Positions 9,728-17,936 of a DNA stretch of 38,707 nt are shown here, piece after piece (the stretch's first letter is position 1; every line of letters starts with the position of its first letter). The DNA is from Acidobacteriota bacterium (GTDB lineage: Bacteria; Acidobacteriota; Terriglobia; Terriglobales; Acidobacteriaceae), in contig JAKAJO010000058.1 in assembly GCA_021813745.1 (NCBI GenBank), positions 1 through 38,707 on the forward strand. Direction: 5' to 3'. Position numbers and translations under genes: made by a program. The notes beneath the pieces are model-generated. The model ran no database searches. It had not been told where the DNA came from and saw only the letters and a program-made list of their open reading frames with translations.

Positions 9728-10035
9728 TTCGCTTTGCCTCACAGCGCGGTTCAGGGAGATATTCCGCTACCGTGAGTCTCTGCGTGGCCTCTGCAAGCCG
9801 CTGTGATGTGAGGCACATGGGCAACACGGCTTCTTACATCGTGGAACACCGTACGATCCCCCGTCCTGCAGCTGACTCCGCACGATCCCACCTCACTCAG
9901 ACAGCATTGCTTTTCTCCGCTCCGCCCATTAGCCTGACCCTGTCGCCCGTTCCGGCAATGTCGCTCTTTTCCGCGACTCGCACCCTTGCCCGTCGCCAAC
10001 GCACACTGCACCGCTCACCCCACGCGAGGCTTCCT
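9728..10035. other. Divergent intergenic region between nifJ and SDR gene
   Basis: About 310 bases between two divergent genes, so both promoters must lie here. I see no clear consensus sigma-70 promoter, no terminator and no convincing regulator palindrome. The open frame leading into the SDR gene on the plus strand has no conserved character before 10036 and is treated as non-coding. Confidence 0.5.
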
Positions 10036-10755
10036 ATGCATCTTGATTTCTCAGGAAAAGTCGTTCTCGTCGCCGGCGGCACCGGAGGCCTTGGCCGCTC
10101 CGTCAGCCTCACGTTCCTTGCCGAAGGCGCCTCGGTCCACGTCACCTATCGCAATCCGGACGAATTCACTGCGCTTCAGCAATCCGCCGGTCCAGCTTCC
10201 GCATCGCTCACCGGCCACCGCGTCGACGTCACCAACGAATCCGCCGTCGCCGAAGTCATGACGCGCATCCTTGCCGCGCACCATCGCCTTGACGCACTCG
10301 TCAACACCATCGGCGGTTACGCCGGTGGCATCCCGCTCTGGAACCTCGACGCCGCCACGCTTGACCGCATGTTCTCGCTCAATCTCCGCTCCGGATACGT
10401 TCTCGCCCGCGCCGCTCTCGTGCCCATGCGCCGCCAGTGCGCCGGTTCCATCGTCAACGTCAACGCCAAAGCTGCGCTCGACCACGCCGCCGGAGCCGCC
10501 GCCTACGCAGCTTCCAAGGCCGCTTCGCTGGCTCTCTTTGATTCCCTTGCCGCCGATCTCCGCGGCTCCGGCATCCGCGTCAACTCCGTCCTGCCCAGCA
10601 TCATCGACACCCCGGCCAACCGCAGCGCCATGCCCAGCGCCGACTTCGCCGCCTGGCCCAAGCCCGACGACATCGCCCGCGTCATCCTCTTTCTCACCAG
10701 CGATGCGGCCCGCGTCATTCACGGCGCCGCCCTTCCCGTCTACGGCAACAGCTGA
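10036..10755 (+). CDS. Short-chain dehydrogenase/reductase (SDR) family oxidoreductase
   Basis: A 239-aa Rossmann-fold oxidoreductase using NAD(P)H; the substrate is unknown. The cofactor loop is VLVAGGTGGLGRSVSL (classic SDR T-G-x-x-x-G-x-G variant, residues about 10-25). NTIGGYAGG stands in for the NNAG motif. The catalytic Ser is expected in the SIVNVNAKAAL strand, although a Ser is less obvious there than usual, and the Tyr-Lys pair is in AAYAASKAA. The C-terminus contains VIHGAALPVYG, a typical SDR ending. ATG 10036 is chosen because it starts the first beta strand and follows GAGG. It is monocistronic, convergent with the small gene downstream. Confidence 0.88.
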   Translation: MHLDFSGKVVLVAGGTGGLGRSVSLTFLAEGASVHVTYRNPDEFTALQQSAGPASASLTGHRVDVTNESAVAEVMTRILAAHHRLDALVNTIGGYAGGIPLWNLDAATLDRMFSLNLRSGYVLARAALVPMRRQCAGSIVNVNAKAALDHAAGAAAYAASKAASLALFDSLAADLRGSGIRVNSVLPSIIDTPANRSAMPSADFAAWPKPDDIARVILFLTSDAARVIHGAALPVYGNS

Positions 10756-10783
10756 GACGCTCGCCTCAGCCGCTCGCGCCCCA

Positions 10784-11071
10784 TCAACGCAGAAGCCCAT
10801 CCACCAGCGCCACCCACTCTGCCGCGAGCGCCTCGCGCCGGTACTGCCGTCCCGCGCGCCCGTACCAGTACTCCGCATTCCACTCCACGCCCTCCTTGCG
10901 GTGCAGATACGCATGCACCGCCATCCCCTCGCGCGTCTCCAACTCATCCACCAACCCATGTGCCCGCGCCCACTCGCCCTTCGCATCCCACCACAGCGCC
11001 TCTACCGGCGCACTCAAACCCGCTGGCGGCGTCACTCGTTCCAGGCTCTTCTCAAAATCCGCTCGTGTCAT
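10784..11071 (-). CDS. Small conserved-looking hypothetical protein
   Basis: A 95-aa soluble acidic protein, MTRADFEKSLERVTPP at the start, rich in Trp and Tyr in its second half (ALWWDAKGEWARAHGL, WNAEYWYGRAGRQYRREAL). It has no signal peptide, membrane segment or metal motif. I do not recognise a named family, although the Trp-rich helical layout resembles uncharacterised proteins of soil bacteria. The start at 11071 follows GCGAGGCA. An in-frame GTG 30 bp upstream is possible. It faces the SDR gene with a 28-bp gap and is transcribed divergently from feoA. Confidence 0.65.
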   Translation of the reverse strand: MTRADFEKSLERVTPPAGLSAPVEALWWDAKGEWARAHGLVDELETREGMAVHAYLHRKEGVEWNAEYWYGRAGRQYRREALAAEWVALVDGLLR

Positions 11072-11337
11072 TGCCTCGCCTGCTTCCTGGGTCCAAGCCA
11101 CATGCCCCCTCGATTGTCTCCCACCCGCTCGGATATTCTCCCACCCCGGTGATTTAGGTCACATCCTTGCTTCGCTCAGGCTGTTACACATGAATCGACG
11201 TCCGATACACACCTGTAAAGGCCGTCACCGGTCCAGGCAGGATGCGCCAGATTCCCATTCCTCCCCGTGCCGCCCCCCGGAGGGAAAAGCCCATGTTCTT
11301 CGGCCAAAAGTTTTTCTCACCTGTGGTTTGCGAATCA

Positions 11338-11377
11338 GACCAAATTGGTCGTATACTGAAGTCCGACTATTCTGGTC
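11338..11377 (+). promoter_or_regulatory. feoAB promoter with two Rrf2/IscR-like operator palindromes
   Basis: GACCAAATTGGTC (11338-11350) is a perfect 13-bp palindrome, and GACTATTCTGGTC (11365-11377) is a close relative of it. Their centres are 27 bp apart. Both resemble the GACT-N5-AGTC core of IscR type-1 sites bound by Rrf2-family Fe-S regulators. They overlap a plausible promoter: TTGGTC (11345-11350), a 17-bp spacer and TATTCT (11368-11373), which places transcription start near 11380, downstream of both sites. A bound regulator would cover the -35 and the -10, so iron-dependent repression is the natural reading. No Rrf2 gene is in the window. The rest of the gene-free stretch 11072-11424 shows nothing else I can support. 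Confidence 0.6.
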
Positions 11378-11424
11378 GTAGTTTTAGAGTGCTGCCCTTC
11401 AGGCGGCTCTCGGGGGTCCGGCGA

Positions 11425-11703
11425 TTGAGCGTGCTGAGCGAACTCAAAATTGGTGAAACCGGTATCCTGGTCTCCCTTGACCTCCCCGATTCCGTCCAGA
11501 ATCACCTGATGCATATGGGCTTCGTCCCTAACGCGCTCGTCACCGCGGTTCGGCGCGCACCCGCAGGCGACCCCACCGTCTACGCCATTGATGGCATGGA
11601 GATTGCTCTCCGCGTCGAAACCGCCAAGTCCATACGGGTCCGCTCTGCGGAAGCTGAAACTGCCGCTCACCCCTTCAACCAGCCCGTTGAGGTTGCGCAA
11701 TGA
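11425..11703 (+). CDS. feoA: Ferrous iron transport protein A
   Basis: A 92-aa SH3-like cytosolic protein that associates with FeoB and supports Fe(II) uptake. The core LSELKIGETGILVSLDLPD, then HLMHMGFVPNALVTAVRRAP and DGMEIALRVETAKSIRV, is the standard FeoA fold, and the length fits. The start is uncertain. TTG 11425 (GGGGG 8 bases upstream) is chosen, and GTG 11431 is nearly as good. An upstream ATG at 11293 has a strong GGAGGGA, but starting there would make the promoter and both operators part of the coding sequence and add about 44 residues unlike FeoA. It overlaps feoB by 4 bp (ATGA). Confidence 0.85.
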   Translation: MSVLSELKIGETGILVSLDLPDSVQNHLMHMGFVPNALVTAVRRAPAGDPTVYAIDGMEIALRVETAKSIRVRSAEAETAAHPFNQPVEVAQ

Positions 11704-13616
11704 ACGCCTGCTGCGAGACACCGACCTTCCAGCCGCCCAAGGCGCCACCCACGCCCGGCGCGCTGCGCACCGTCGTGTTGATCGGGCCGCCCAACTCCGG
11801 CAAGTCCACACTCTTCAATCGCCTCACAGGCCTGCGCCAGAAGGTCGCCAACTACCCCGGCGTCACCGTCGAGCAGCGCATGGGCCTCATGGCTGGCATC
11901 GGCCGCGACGACCTCACGCTCATCGACCTCCCCGGCGTCTATTCGCTCGATCCTTATTCCGAAGACGCCCGTGTCTCCGTCGACGTGCTCCAGGGCAAAA
12001 TGCCCGGCACGCCCAAGCCCGATGCCGTCCTGCTGGTCCTCGACTCGCTCCACCTCACGCGGCAGTTGATGCTCGCCGCACCTGTCCTTGCCCTCGGCCT
12101 GCCCACCTTGGTCCTGCTCAACATGTCGGACCTCATGGAGTCCCGCGGCGGCGCAATCGACGCCCTCAAACTCGCCCGCGAACTCGGCACCCCCGTCGCG
12201 CAAATCAGCGCCTTCCGCGGCACCGGCCTGGACGCGGTTCCGCTCTTTCTCAATCAGCAGGCCACACGCCAGGGCGCGCAGCCGCTTTCCCTGCCCGTAC
12301 TTGGCAATGCCGCCAGCACGCACACCTGGGCCGCGCAGCTCAGCCGCAGCACCGGCTATCGCGCGCCGCTCTCGGCTGAGCGCAGCCGCAAGCTCGACAA
12401 CATCCTGCTCCATCGCATCTGGGGACCGTTGCTCTTCCTCGTCGTTGTCGTCGGCGTCTTTGAAGTCGTCTTTTCCATCGGCCAGCCACTCTCCGACGGT
12501 TTCGGCGACCTGCTGGCCCGCGCCGCTGAGCTCGTCCGTCCGCTGCTCCCCATGGGCTGGCTGCAATCGCTCCTCATTGACGGTGCATGGAAAGGCATCA
12601 GCTCCATCCTCGTCTTTCTTCCCCAGATTCTTCTGCTCTTCCTCTTCATCGGCATTCTGGAGGACTCCGGCTATCTGGCCCGCGCCGCGCTCATCGCCGA
12701 CCGCGTCATGCGCACCACAGGACTCAACGGCAAGGCCTTCATCCCGTTGCTCTCCGCCTACGCCTGCGCAGTCCCCGCCATCATGGCCACGCGCACCATT
12801 GAGAATAAGCGTGACCGTCTCGCCACCATCCTCGTCACCCCGTTCATGACGTGCTCCGCCCGCCTGCCCGTCTACATGTTGCTCATCGCGGCATTCATCC
12901 CCGCCCGCTATTACCTGCATGGCATGATCGGTTTGCAGACCCTCGTCATGCTCGGACTCTATCTCGCCGGATTCGTCGCCGCCATGACCACCGCATGGCT
13001 GCTCAAAAGCTCTGTCCTCAGGTCCAGCGAGACGCCCTTTATCCTCGAGCTGCCGCAATACCGCATGCCCACGCTGCGCTCGCTGGCGATTCGACTCGTC
13101 GATCGCGCCCGCGTCTTTCTTCGCCTCGCCGGAACCATCATTCTCGGCGTCACCCTGGCTCTATGGCTCCTCGCGCACATCCCGCCCGTCCCGGTAGCAG
13201 GCGGCCACTACACAGCACCCGAACTCGCTGACAGCATGATCGGACGCATGGGCCACTTCATCGAGCCAGCCATCGCCCCCCTCGGCTTCAATTGGAAAAT
13301 CGGCATCGGCCTCATCTCCAGCGTCATCGCCCGCGAGGTAATGGTCAGCACCATGGGCACGCTTTATGGCGCAGACCCCAGCACTCAAACCCTTGGCCTC
13401 CACGCCGCGCTGCGCAGTGACCTCACCCTCGGCGGCGCGCTCGCCCTCATGATCTTCTTCGCCTTTGCCATGCAATGCACCTCCACCATGGCAGTCGTCC
13501 GCCGCGAAACCAACAGTTGGAAGTGGCCCGCCCTCCAATTCGCCTACATGCTCGCCCTCGCTTATGGCGCAGCCTTCGCAGTCAACCACATCACCATGTT
13601 CTTCCTCGGCACATAA
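11700..13616 (+). CDS. feoB: Ferrous iron transporter FeoB
   Basis: A 638-aa inner-membrane Fe(II) permease with an N-terminal G domain. G1 is GPPNSGKST (29-37), G3 is in DLPGVYSLDPYSEDARVS, and G4 is LNMSD. After a shortened helical spacer come the membrane segments with the two Gate regions. One is YACAVPAIMATRTIENKR followed by FMTCSARLPVYMLLIAAF; the other is SSVIAREVMVSTMGTLYG. At 638 residues it is shorter than the E. coli protein (about 770), as in many FeoBs with compact spacers. It has no C-terminal FeoC-like domain, and no feoC follows. It is translated with feoA from the putatively iron-regulated promoter. Confidence 0.95.
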   Translation: MNACCETPTFQPPKAPPTPGALRTVVLIGPPNSGKSTLFNRLTGLRQKVANYPGVTVEQRMGLMAGIGRDDLTLIDLPGVYSLDPYSEDARVSVDVLQGKMPGTPKPDAVLLVLDSLHLTRQLMLAAPVLALGLPTLVLLNMSDLMESRGGAIDALKLARELGTPVAQISAFRGTGLDAVPLFLNQQATRQGAQPLSLPVLGNAASTHTWAAQLSRSTGYRAPLSAERSRKLDNILLHRIWGPLLFLVVVVGVFEVVFSIGQPLSDGFGDLLARAAELVRPLLPMGWLQSLLIDGAWKGISSILVFLPQILLLFLFIGILEDSGYLARAALIADRVMRTTGLNGKAFIPLLSAYACAVPAIMATRTIENKRDRLATILVTPFMTCSARLPVYMLLIAAFIPARYYLHGMIGLQTLVMLGLYLAGFVAAMTTAWLLKSSVLRSSETPFILELPQYRMPTLRSLAIRLVDRARVFLRLAGTIILGVTLALWLLAHIPPVPVAGGHYTAPELADSMIGRMGHFIEPAIAPLGFNWKIGIGLISSVIAREVMVSTMGTLYGADPSTQTLGLHAALRSDLTLGGALALMIFFAFAMQCTSTMAVVRRETNSWKWPALQFAYMLALAYGAAFAVNHITMFFLGT

Positions 13617-13746
13617 CCCAGCCTGCTCACGCCCTCAGAGAAGCAGATCCCACTCGCTCCAATCCACACTCCATTCGATGACATAAAAAGAAATCGCCGA
13701 ATTCGCACCATCCCTCCCCGCGCGTCATCCGGATACTGCATCCATC

Positions 13747-13831
13747 CCAAAAGTGACTCTCCTCTTTCAGCATCATGGGAGACCGGGGAGACGAATGATT
13801 TTGGCGTCATCTCCACGCCATTCACTTTTGG
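13747..13831 (+). promoter_or_regulatory. Nested inverted repeats upstream of the VWFA gene
   Basis: CCAAAAGTGA (13747-13756) is exactly complementary in reverse to TCACTTTTGG (13822-13831). Inside lies a second hairpin, TGGCGT (13802-13807) with ACGCCA (13815-13820) and a 7-nt loop. The structure ends 11 bp before the start codon of the VWFA gene. It could be a 5' leader structure or the distal terminator of feoAB. The evidence is structural only. Confidence 0.35.
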
Positions 13832-13842
13832 AAAGGTCGTCT

Positions 13843-14949
13843 ATGCGCGCTGTCACTCTTGTCGCTGCATCCTTCTGCCTCTTTGCCTCGTCCATCGCAC
13901 TCTCTGCCCAATCCGCAGCAACCTCAAAAACTGCCGCCAGCTCCTCCACGCAGCCTCACACCATTCATCTCGATGTGCTGGTTAAAAACGCGGCGGGCCT
14001 GCCCATCTCCGGCCTCGATAAGCACGCCTTTACCGTTCTTGACAACGGCCGACCTCAGCAGATCGTCAGCTTCACGCCGGTTCCGACGCGCAACGATCCC
14101 ACTGCGGTCACCGTCCTCATCGTCATGGATATGATTAACCCCGGCTACGATTCGGTGACCTGGGGCCGCGAGCAGCTCAGCGAATACCTGACCCACGAAG
14201 GCGGCGCCCTGCGCCACCGCACCGCCATCGCCGCCATAACCGAAGATGGCCTTAAGATGATGTCCGGCTCAACCACCGACGGCAACGCCTTGCAAGCCGA
14301 GTTCCAGAAGTTCGCCACAGATATTCGCCCCGTTACCCAGCGAAGCGGATGGCAGGGATTCGAGCAGATGCTTCAACAATCCATCCAGCAGTTCAGCCAG
14401 ATTCTCTCCGTTGAGCAGGCGCGTCCCGGTCGCAAGCTGGTGCTCATCATCTCTCCCGGCTGGCCCATGCTCGGCGACTGGGGCTCGCAGCAGGATCTCC
14501 ACTCCGTGCAGCAGGATTTCAACATGATTGTCGCCCTCACCAACACCGTCCATGACGCCCGCACGGTCATCTACCGCCTGGATCCCTACGAGCTCGGCGG
14601 CCTGCACGCTGGACCACAGGACCCCTTCTACTTCAAAGACTTTCTCAAGCCCCTCACTGATCCAAAGAAGGCCACATTCCCCTACCTGGGCCTGGGCGTC
14701 TTCGCGGTCCACTCCGGCGGCCGCGTGCTGGTCACCGGCCACGACATCACCGGCGAAATCAATTCCGTCTTGCCGGACGCAGGCGCCTACTATGAGATTA
14801 CCTGCACGGCACCTCCGAACCCTGCGCCCAACGAGTACCAGGCCATCGAAGTGCGCGTGAGCCAGCCTGGCGCTACCGCACATACCATCAGCGGCTTCTA
14901 CGCCAACCCGCAACTCGTTGGACCTGCGCCAAAGCCGAAGAAGAACTGA
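13843..14949 (+). CDS. Secreted VWFA-related protein (Acidobacterial type)
   Basis: A 368-aa exported protein with an N-terminal signal peptide (MRAVTLVAASFCLFASSIAL, cleavage probably near SAQSAA). It is followed by the family start IHLDVLVKNAAGLPISGL and FTVLDNGRPQQIVSF, then a von Willebrand A-like fold. The VLIVMDMINPGYDS segment sits where a MIDAS motif would be, but a canonical DxSxS is not evident. This layout is that of the VWFA-related domain family first described in Acidobacteria, whose function is unknown; adhesion or envelope protein interaction is the usual guess. ATG 13843 begins the signal peptide and follows GGAAAGG. It is probably monocistronic. Confidence 0.8.
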   Translation: MRAVTLVAASFCLFASSIALSAQSAATSKTAASSSTQPHTIHLDVLVKNAAGLPISGLDKHAFTVLDNGRPQQIVSFTPVPTRNDPTAVTVLIVMDMINPGYDSVTWGREQLSEYLTHEGGALRHRTAIAAITEDGLKMMSGSTTDGNALQAEFQKFATDIRPVTQRSGWQGFEQMLQQSIQQFSQILSVEQARPGRKLVLIISPGWPMLGDWGSQQDLHSVQQDFNMIVALTNTVHDARTVIYRLDPYELGGLHAGPQDPFYFKDFLKPLTDPKKATFPYLGLGVFAVHSGGRVLVTGHDITGEINSVLPDAGAYYEITCTAPPNPAPNEYQAIEVRVSQPGATAHTISGFYANPQLVGPAPKPKKN

Positions 14950-15109
14950 GCCGCGTCCCTGTCCGTTCCTTGTGAGAAACTGGAAGAGCCATAGTCCTCC
15001 GGGCGTCGCGTCCATCCGCGCGCCCAAACCGTGACTCAACACCATCTTTCTCACTCGGCCGGCTCAGCCGATACCCCGCTGCGGCCCGCCCACAGGAAAC
15101 AGACTCGGA

Positions 15110-16708
15110 ATGATCAGCGTCAGCAACGTCACCATGCGCTACGGCTCCAAAGTCCTCTTTGAAGACGTCTCCGCCACTTTCACCTCCGGCCGCCGCTACG
15201 GTCTCACCGGCCCCAACGGCTCCGGAAAATCCACCTTCATGAAGATCCTTACCGGCGAGCTCGAGCCCCAGAAAGGCACCGTCGTCCGTCCCCGTAAGAT
15301 GGGCGTCCTCAGCCAGGATCAGTTCGCCTTTGACGCCTATCGCGTCATCGACACCGTCATCATGGGCAACAAGCCCCTCTGGGCTGCCCTTGAAGAGCGC
15401 GACCGCATCTACGAGAAGGCCGAGATGACTGACGAAGACGGCATGCGCCTCGGCGAACTCGAAGGCATCATCGGCGACGAAGACGGCTACACCGCCGAGT
15501 CCGACGCCGCCATTCTCCTCCAGGGCCTCGACATCCCCGACGAGCTCCACGAGCGCAAGATGTCCGAGCTCCAGGGCGGCCAGAAGGTCCGCATCCTCCT
15601 CGCACAGGCGCTCTTCGGCAAGCCTGAAGCACTCCTGCTCGACGAGCCCACCAACTACCTCGACCTCGACTCCATCCACTGGCTCCAGGACTTCCTTCTG
15701 AACTACGACGGCACCCTCATCGTCATCTCCCACGACCGCCACTTCCTCAACAGCGTCACCACCCACACCGCCGACATCGACTATCAAACGATCATCGTCT
15801 ACACCGGCGGCTACGACGACATGGTGATGGCCAAAACCCAGATCCGCTCCACCCTTGAGTCGCAAAACGCCCAGCGCGAAAAGAAAATCGCTCAGCTCAA
15901 CGAGTTCATCGCCCGCTTCGCCGCCGGCACGCGCTCCTCGCAGGTCACCAGCCGCCGCAAAGAGGTCGAGCGCCTCCAAACCAACGAGCTCGCCCGCTCC
16001 AACATCCAGCGCCCCTTCATCAAATTCGATCAGGTACGCCCCAGCGGCAAGCACGTCCTCGAGTTCAAACACGTCACCAAGGTCTACGGCGACCACACCG
16101 TCCTCGACGCCTTCTCCGCCAACGTCCTCCGCGGAGAAAAAGTCTGCCTCATGGGCCGCAACGGCGCCGGCAAAACCACGCTCCTCAAAAGCCTCCTCGC
16201 CAACTTCCCCGGCCTCGCCGACAAGGAATTCACTCTCGACTCAGGCTCTGTCTTCTGGGGCCACGAGGCCCACATCGGCTATTTCGCGCAGGACATCGGC
16301 TCCACCATCGAGCACGGCCTCACCGTCGCCGAGTGGCTCCATCGCTGGAAACCCGATGCCCACGTCGAAGAGATCCGCGGCATCCTCGGCCAGATGCTCT
16401 TCAGCGGAGAAGAAGGCGCCAAGCCCACCAAGGCGCTCTCCGGCGGCGAGCAGGCGCGCCTCATCTTCTGCAAGCTCATCCTCACCAAGCCCAACATCCT
16501 CATCTTCGACGAGCCCACCAACCACCTCGACCTCGAATCGATCAACGCCCTCAACATCGCGCTCCAGCGCTTCGAAGGCACCGTCCTTCTCGTCACCCAC
16601 GACCACGACCTCATCGACGAAGTCGCCACCCGCCTCTGGAACTTCGACCACGGCCACATCGAAGACTTCCAGGGCCCCTACGCCGAGTGGAAGGGCAAGC
16701 ACAACTAG
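15110..16708 (+). CDS. ABC-F family ATPase, YbiT type
   Basis: A 532-aa soluble protein with two ATP-binding cassettes and no membrane segments, as in ribosome-associated ABC-F factors. The first cassette has GPNGSGKST (Walker A), LQGGQKVRILLAQALF (signature) and LLLDEPTNYLDL (Walker B). The second has GRNGAGKTT, LSGGEQARLIF and LIFDEPTNHLDL. A charged linker (about residues 245-300) joins them. The N-terminus MISVSNVTMRYGSKVLFEDV, the QDQFAFD block and the overall length closely resemble E. coli YbiT. ABC-F proteins act on ribosomes with non-productive tRNA or drug binding; which role this one has cannot be told from sequence. The ATG follows AGGAAACAG. Confidence 0.92.
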   Translation: MISVSNVTMRYGSKVLFEDVSATFTSGRRYGLTGPNGSGKSTFMKILTGELEPQKGTVVRPRKMGVLSQDQFAFDAYRVIDTVIMGNKPLWAALEERDRIYEKAEMTDEDGMRLGELEGIIGDEDGYTAESDAAILLQGLDIPDELHERKMSELQGGQKVRILLAQALFGKPEALLLDEPTNYLDLDSIHWLQDFLLNYDGTLIVISHDRHFLNSVTTHTADIDYQTIIVYTGGYDDMVMAKTQIRSTLESQNAQREKKIAQLNEFIARFAAGTRSSQVTSRRKEVERLQTNELARSNIQRPFIKFDQVRPSGKHVLEFKHVTKVYGDHTVLDAFSANVLRGEKVCLMGRNGAGKTTLLKSLLANFPGLADKEFTLDSGSVFWGHEAHIGYFAQDIGSTIEHGLTVAEWLHRWKPDAHVEEIRGILGQMLFSGEEGAKPTKALSGGEQARLIFCKLILTKPNILIFDEPTNHLDLESINALNIALQRFEGTVLLVTHDHDLIDEVATRLWNFDHGHIEDFQGPYAEWKGKHN

Positions 16709-16826
16709 CGAAAAGACCACACCGCGTCGGGAGCTAGGCACGCCAAAGGGTAGAAGCATGTTAGAGGGGTTGTCACCTGCGCTATTCTTGGAGTGCCGAA
16801 AATGGAACTCTTGAGGGTGGTGTTAG

Positions 16827-17936
16827 ATGCTTTTGGATGAAATCACCAGCGCACAACGCTTGGTCAGAACAGATGCTTATCAAATGTCCCTCGGCGAGAT
16901 TGTGGGAATGTACGAAAAGGAAGAGATAATCATTGAACCTGACTTTCAAAGACTGTTTCGCTGGAACGACAGTCAGAAATCGAAACTGATTGAGTCTCTG
17001 CTCCTAGGCATACCTCTGCCGCCAATATTTGTATTTGAAAAGGAAGACGGTAGATGGGAACTAATAGACGGGCTCCAGCGAATCTCTACGGTACTTGAAT
17101 TCATGGGCGCGCTCCGTAGGCCGCCGAACGGCACACAGCCGCCTTCAATCCTCGAAGCAACAAAGTATCTCCCTTCACTCCACAATGCAGTCTGGGAACG
17201 GTCAGAGCTGATAACTGATACCCCACTTGAGGACCAGCGACCTCTCGAGAAGGCTCTTAAATTATCAATCCGCAGGGCACGAATCGGAGTGGAGATATTG
17301 AAACGCCCCAGCGACGACCAAACCAAATACGACCTATTCCAGCGCCTCAACGCGGGGGGAACCCAGGCGAACGCGCAGGAACTTCGTAACTGCATAATGA
17401 TCATGGTCAACAAGGGCTTCTTTAAGGAAATCCAAACCGCTGCTGATAACTCGACGTTCCAGCAAATCATCGCCGTCAATGAGGAGCAGATTGAGAGACA
17501 ACGCCACATGGAGTACGCCGTCCGGTTCCTTGTCCTCACATCGAAAGAGTATGACGGCACACTCGATGTCGAGGAATACATCGACGATGGGATTGTCGCG
17601 CTTGCTAAAGAGAACCACGGGCCACTAATGACCTCCCTGCTGGTCGAGACATTCGAACTTTTAAATGCAGCGGCCGGCAGGGACGCCCTGAAAAGATTCG
17701 AAAATGGACATTTCTTGGGGAAGGTCGGACTCGTCGCGCTAGAAGGAATTGCGGTCGGCATCGCGAAGAACCTACGCGAGATCAAAGCAATGGCGTCTCC
17801 AGTCGAATTCGCAAGACGAAAGATCGAGGGGTTCTGGAGCCAACCGCAAACAGCAAGCTTTACGTCACCCGGACTTCGCGGAACTACGCGAATCCAACGG
17901 ACCGTGCCGTTTGGGGAGGTGTGGTTCCGGCCATGA
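16827..17936 (+). CDS. DUF262 (GmrSD N-terminal-like) protein
   Basis: A 369-aa protein with a ParB/Srx-like DUF262 domain, the nucleotide-binding half of GmrSD-type modification-dependent restriction systems and related defence genes. The domain begins at SLGEIVGMYEKEEIIIEPDF and continues with FQRLFRWNDSQKSKLIESLL and WELIDGLQRISTVLEF. The usual motif is DGQQR; here it is DGLQR, so one Gln is replaced. No DUF1607/HNH nuclease half is present in the chain or nearby. Instead, the next gene, overlapping by 4 bp (ATGA at 17933-17936), encodes a HEPN protein. Codon third positions are much more A/T-rich than in neighbouring genes, which suggests horizontal gain. Confidence 0.82.
   Translation: MLLDEITSAQRLVRTDAYQMSLGEIVGMYEKEEIIIEPDFQRLFRWNDSQKSKLIESLLLGIPLPPIFVFEKEDGRWELIDGLQRISTVLEFMGALRRPPNGTQPPSILEATKYLPSLHNAVWERSELITDTPLEDQRPLEKALKLSIRRARIGVEILKRPSDDQTKYDLFQRLNAGGTQANAQELRNCIMIMVNKGFFKEIQTAADNSTFQQIIAVNEEQIERQRHMEYAVRFLVLTSKEYDGTLDVEEYIDDGIVALAKENHGPLMTSLLVETFELLNAAAGRDALKRFENGHFLGKVGLVALEGIAVGIAKNLREIKAMASPVEFARRKIEGFWSQPQTASFTSPGLRGTTRIQRTVPFGEVWFRP

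Noticed and set aside
11293..11424. ATG 11293 with a strong GGAGGGA as the feoA start
   Set aside because: It would add about 44 residues unlike FeoA and place a promoter and two operator palindromes inside the gene. The site may be chance or an upstream leader frame, but it cannot be fully excluded.
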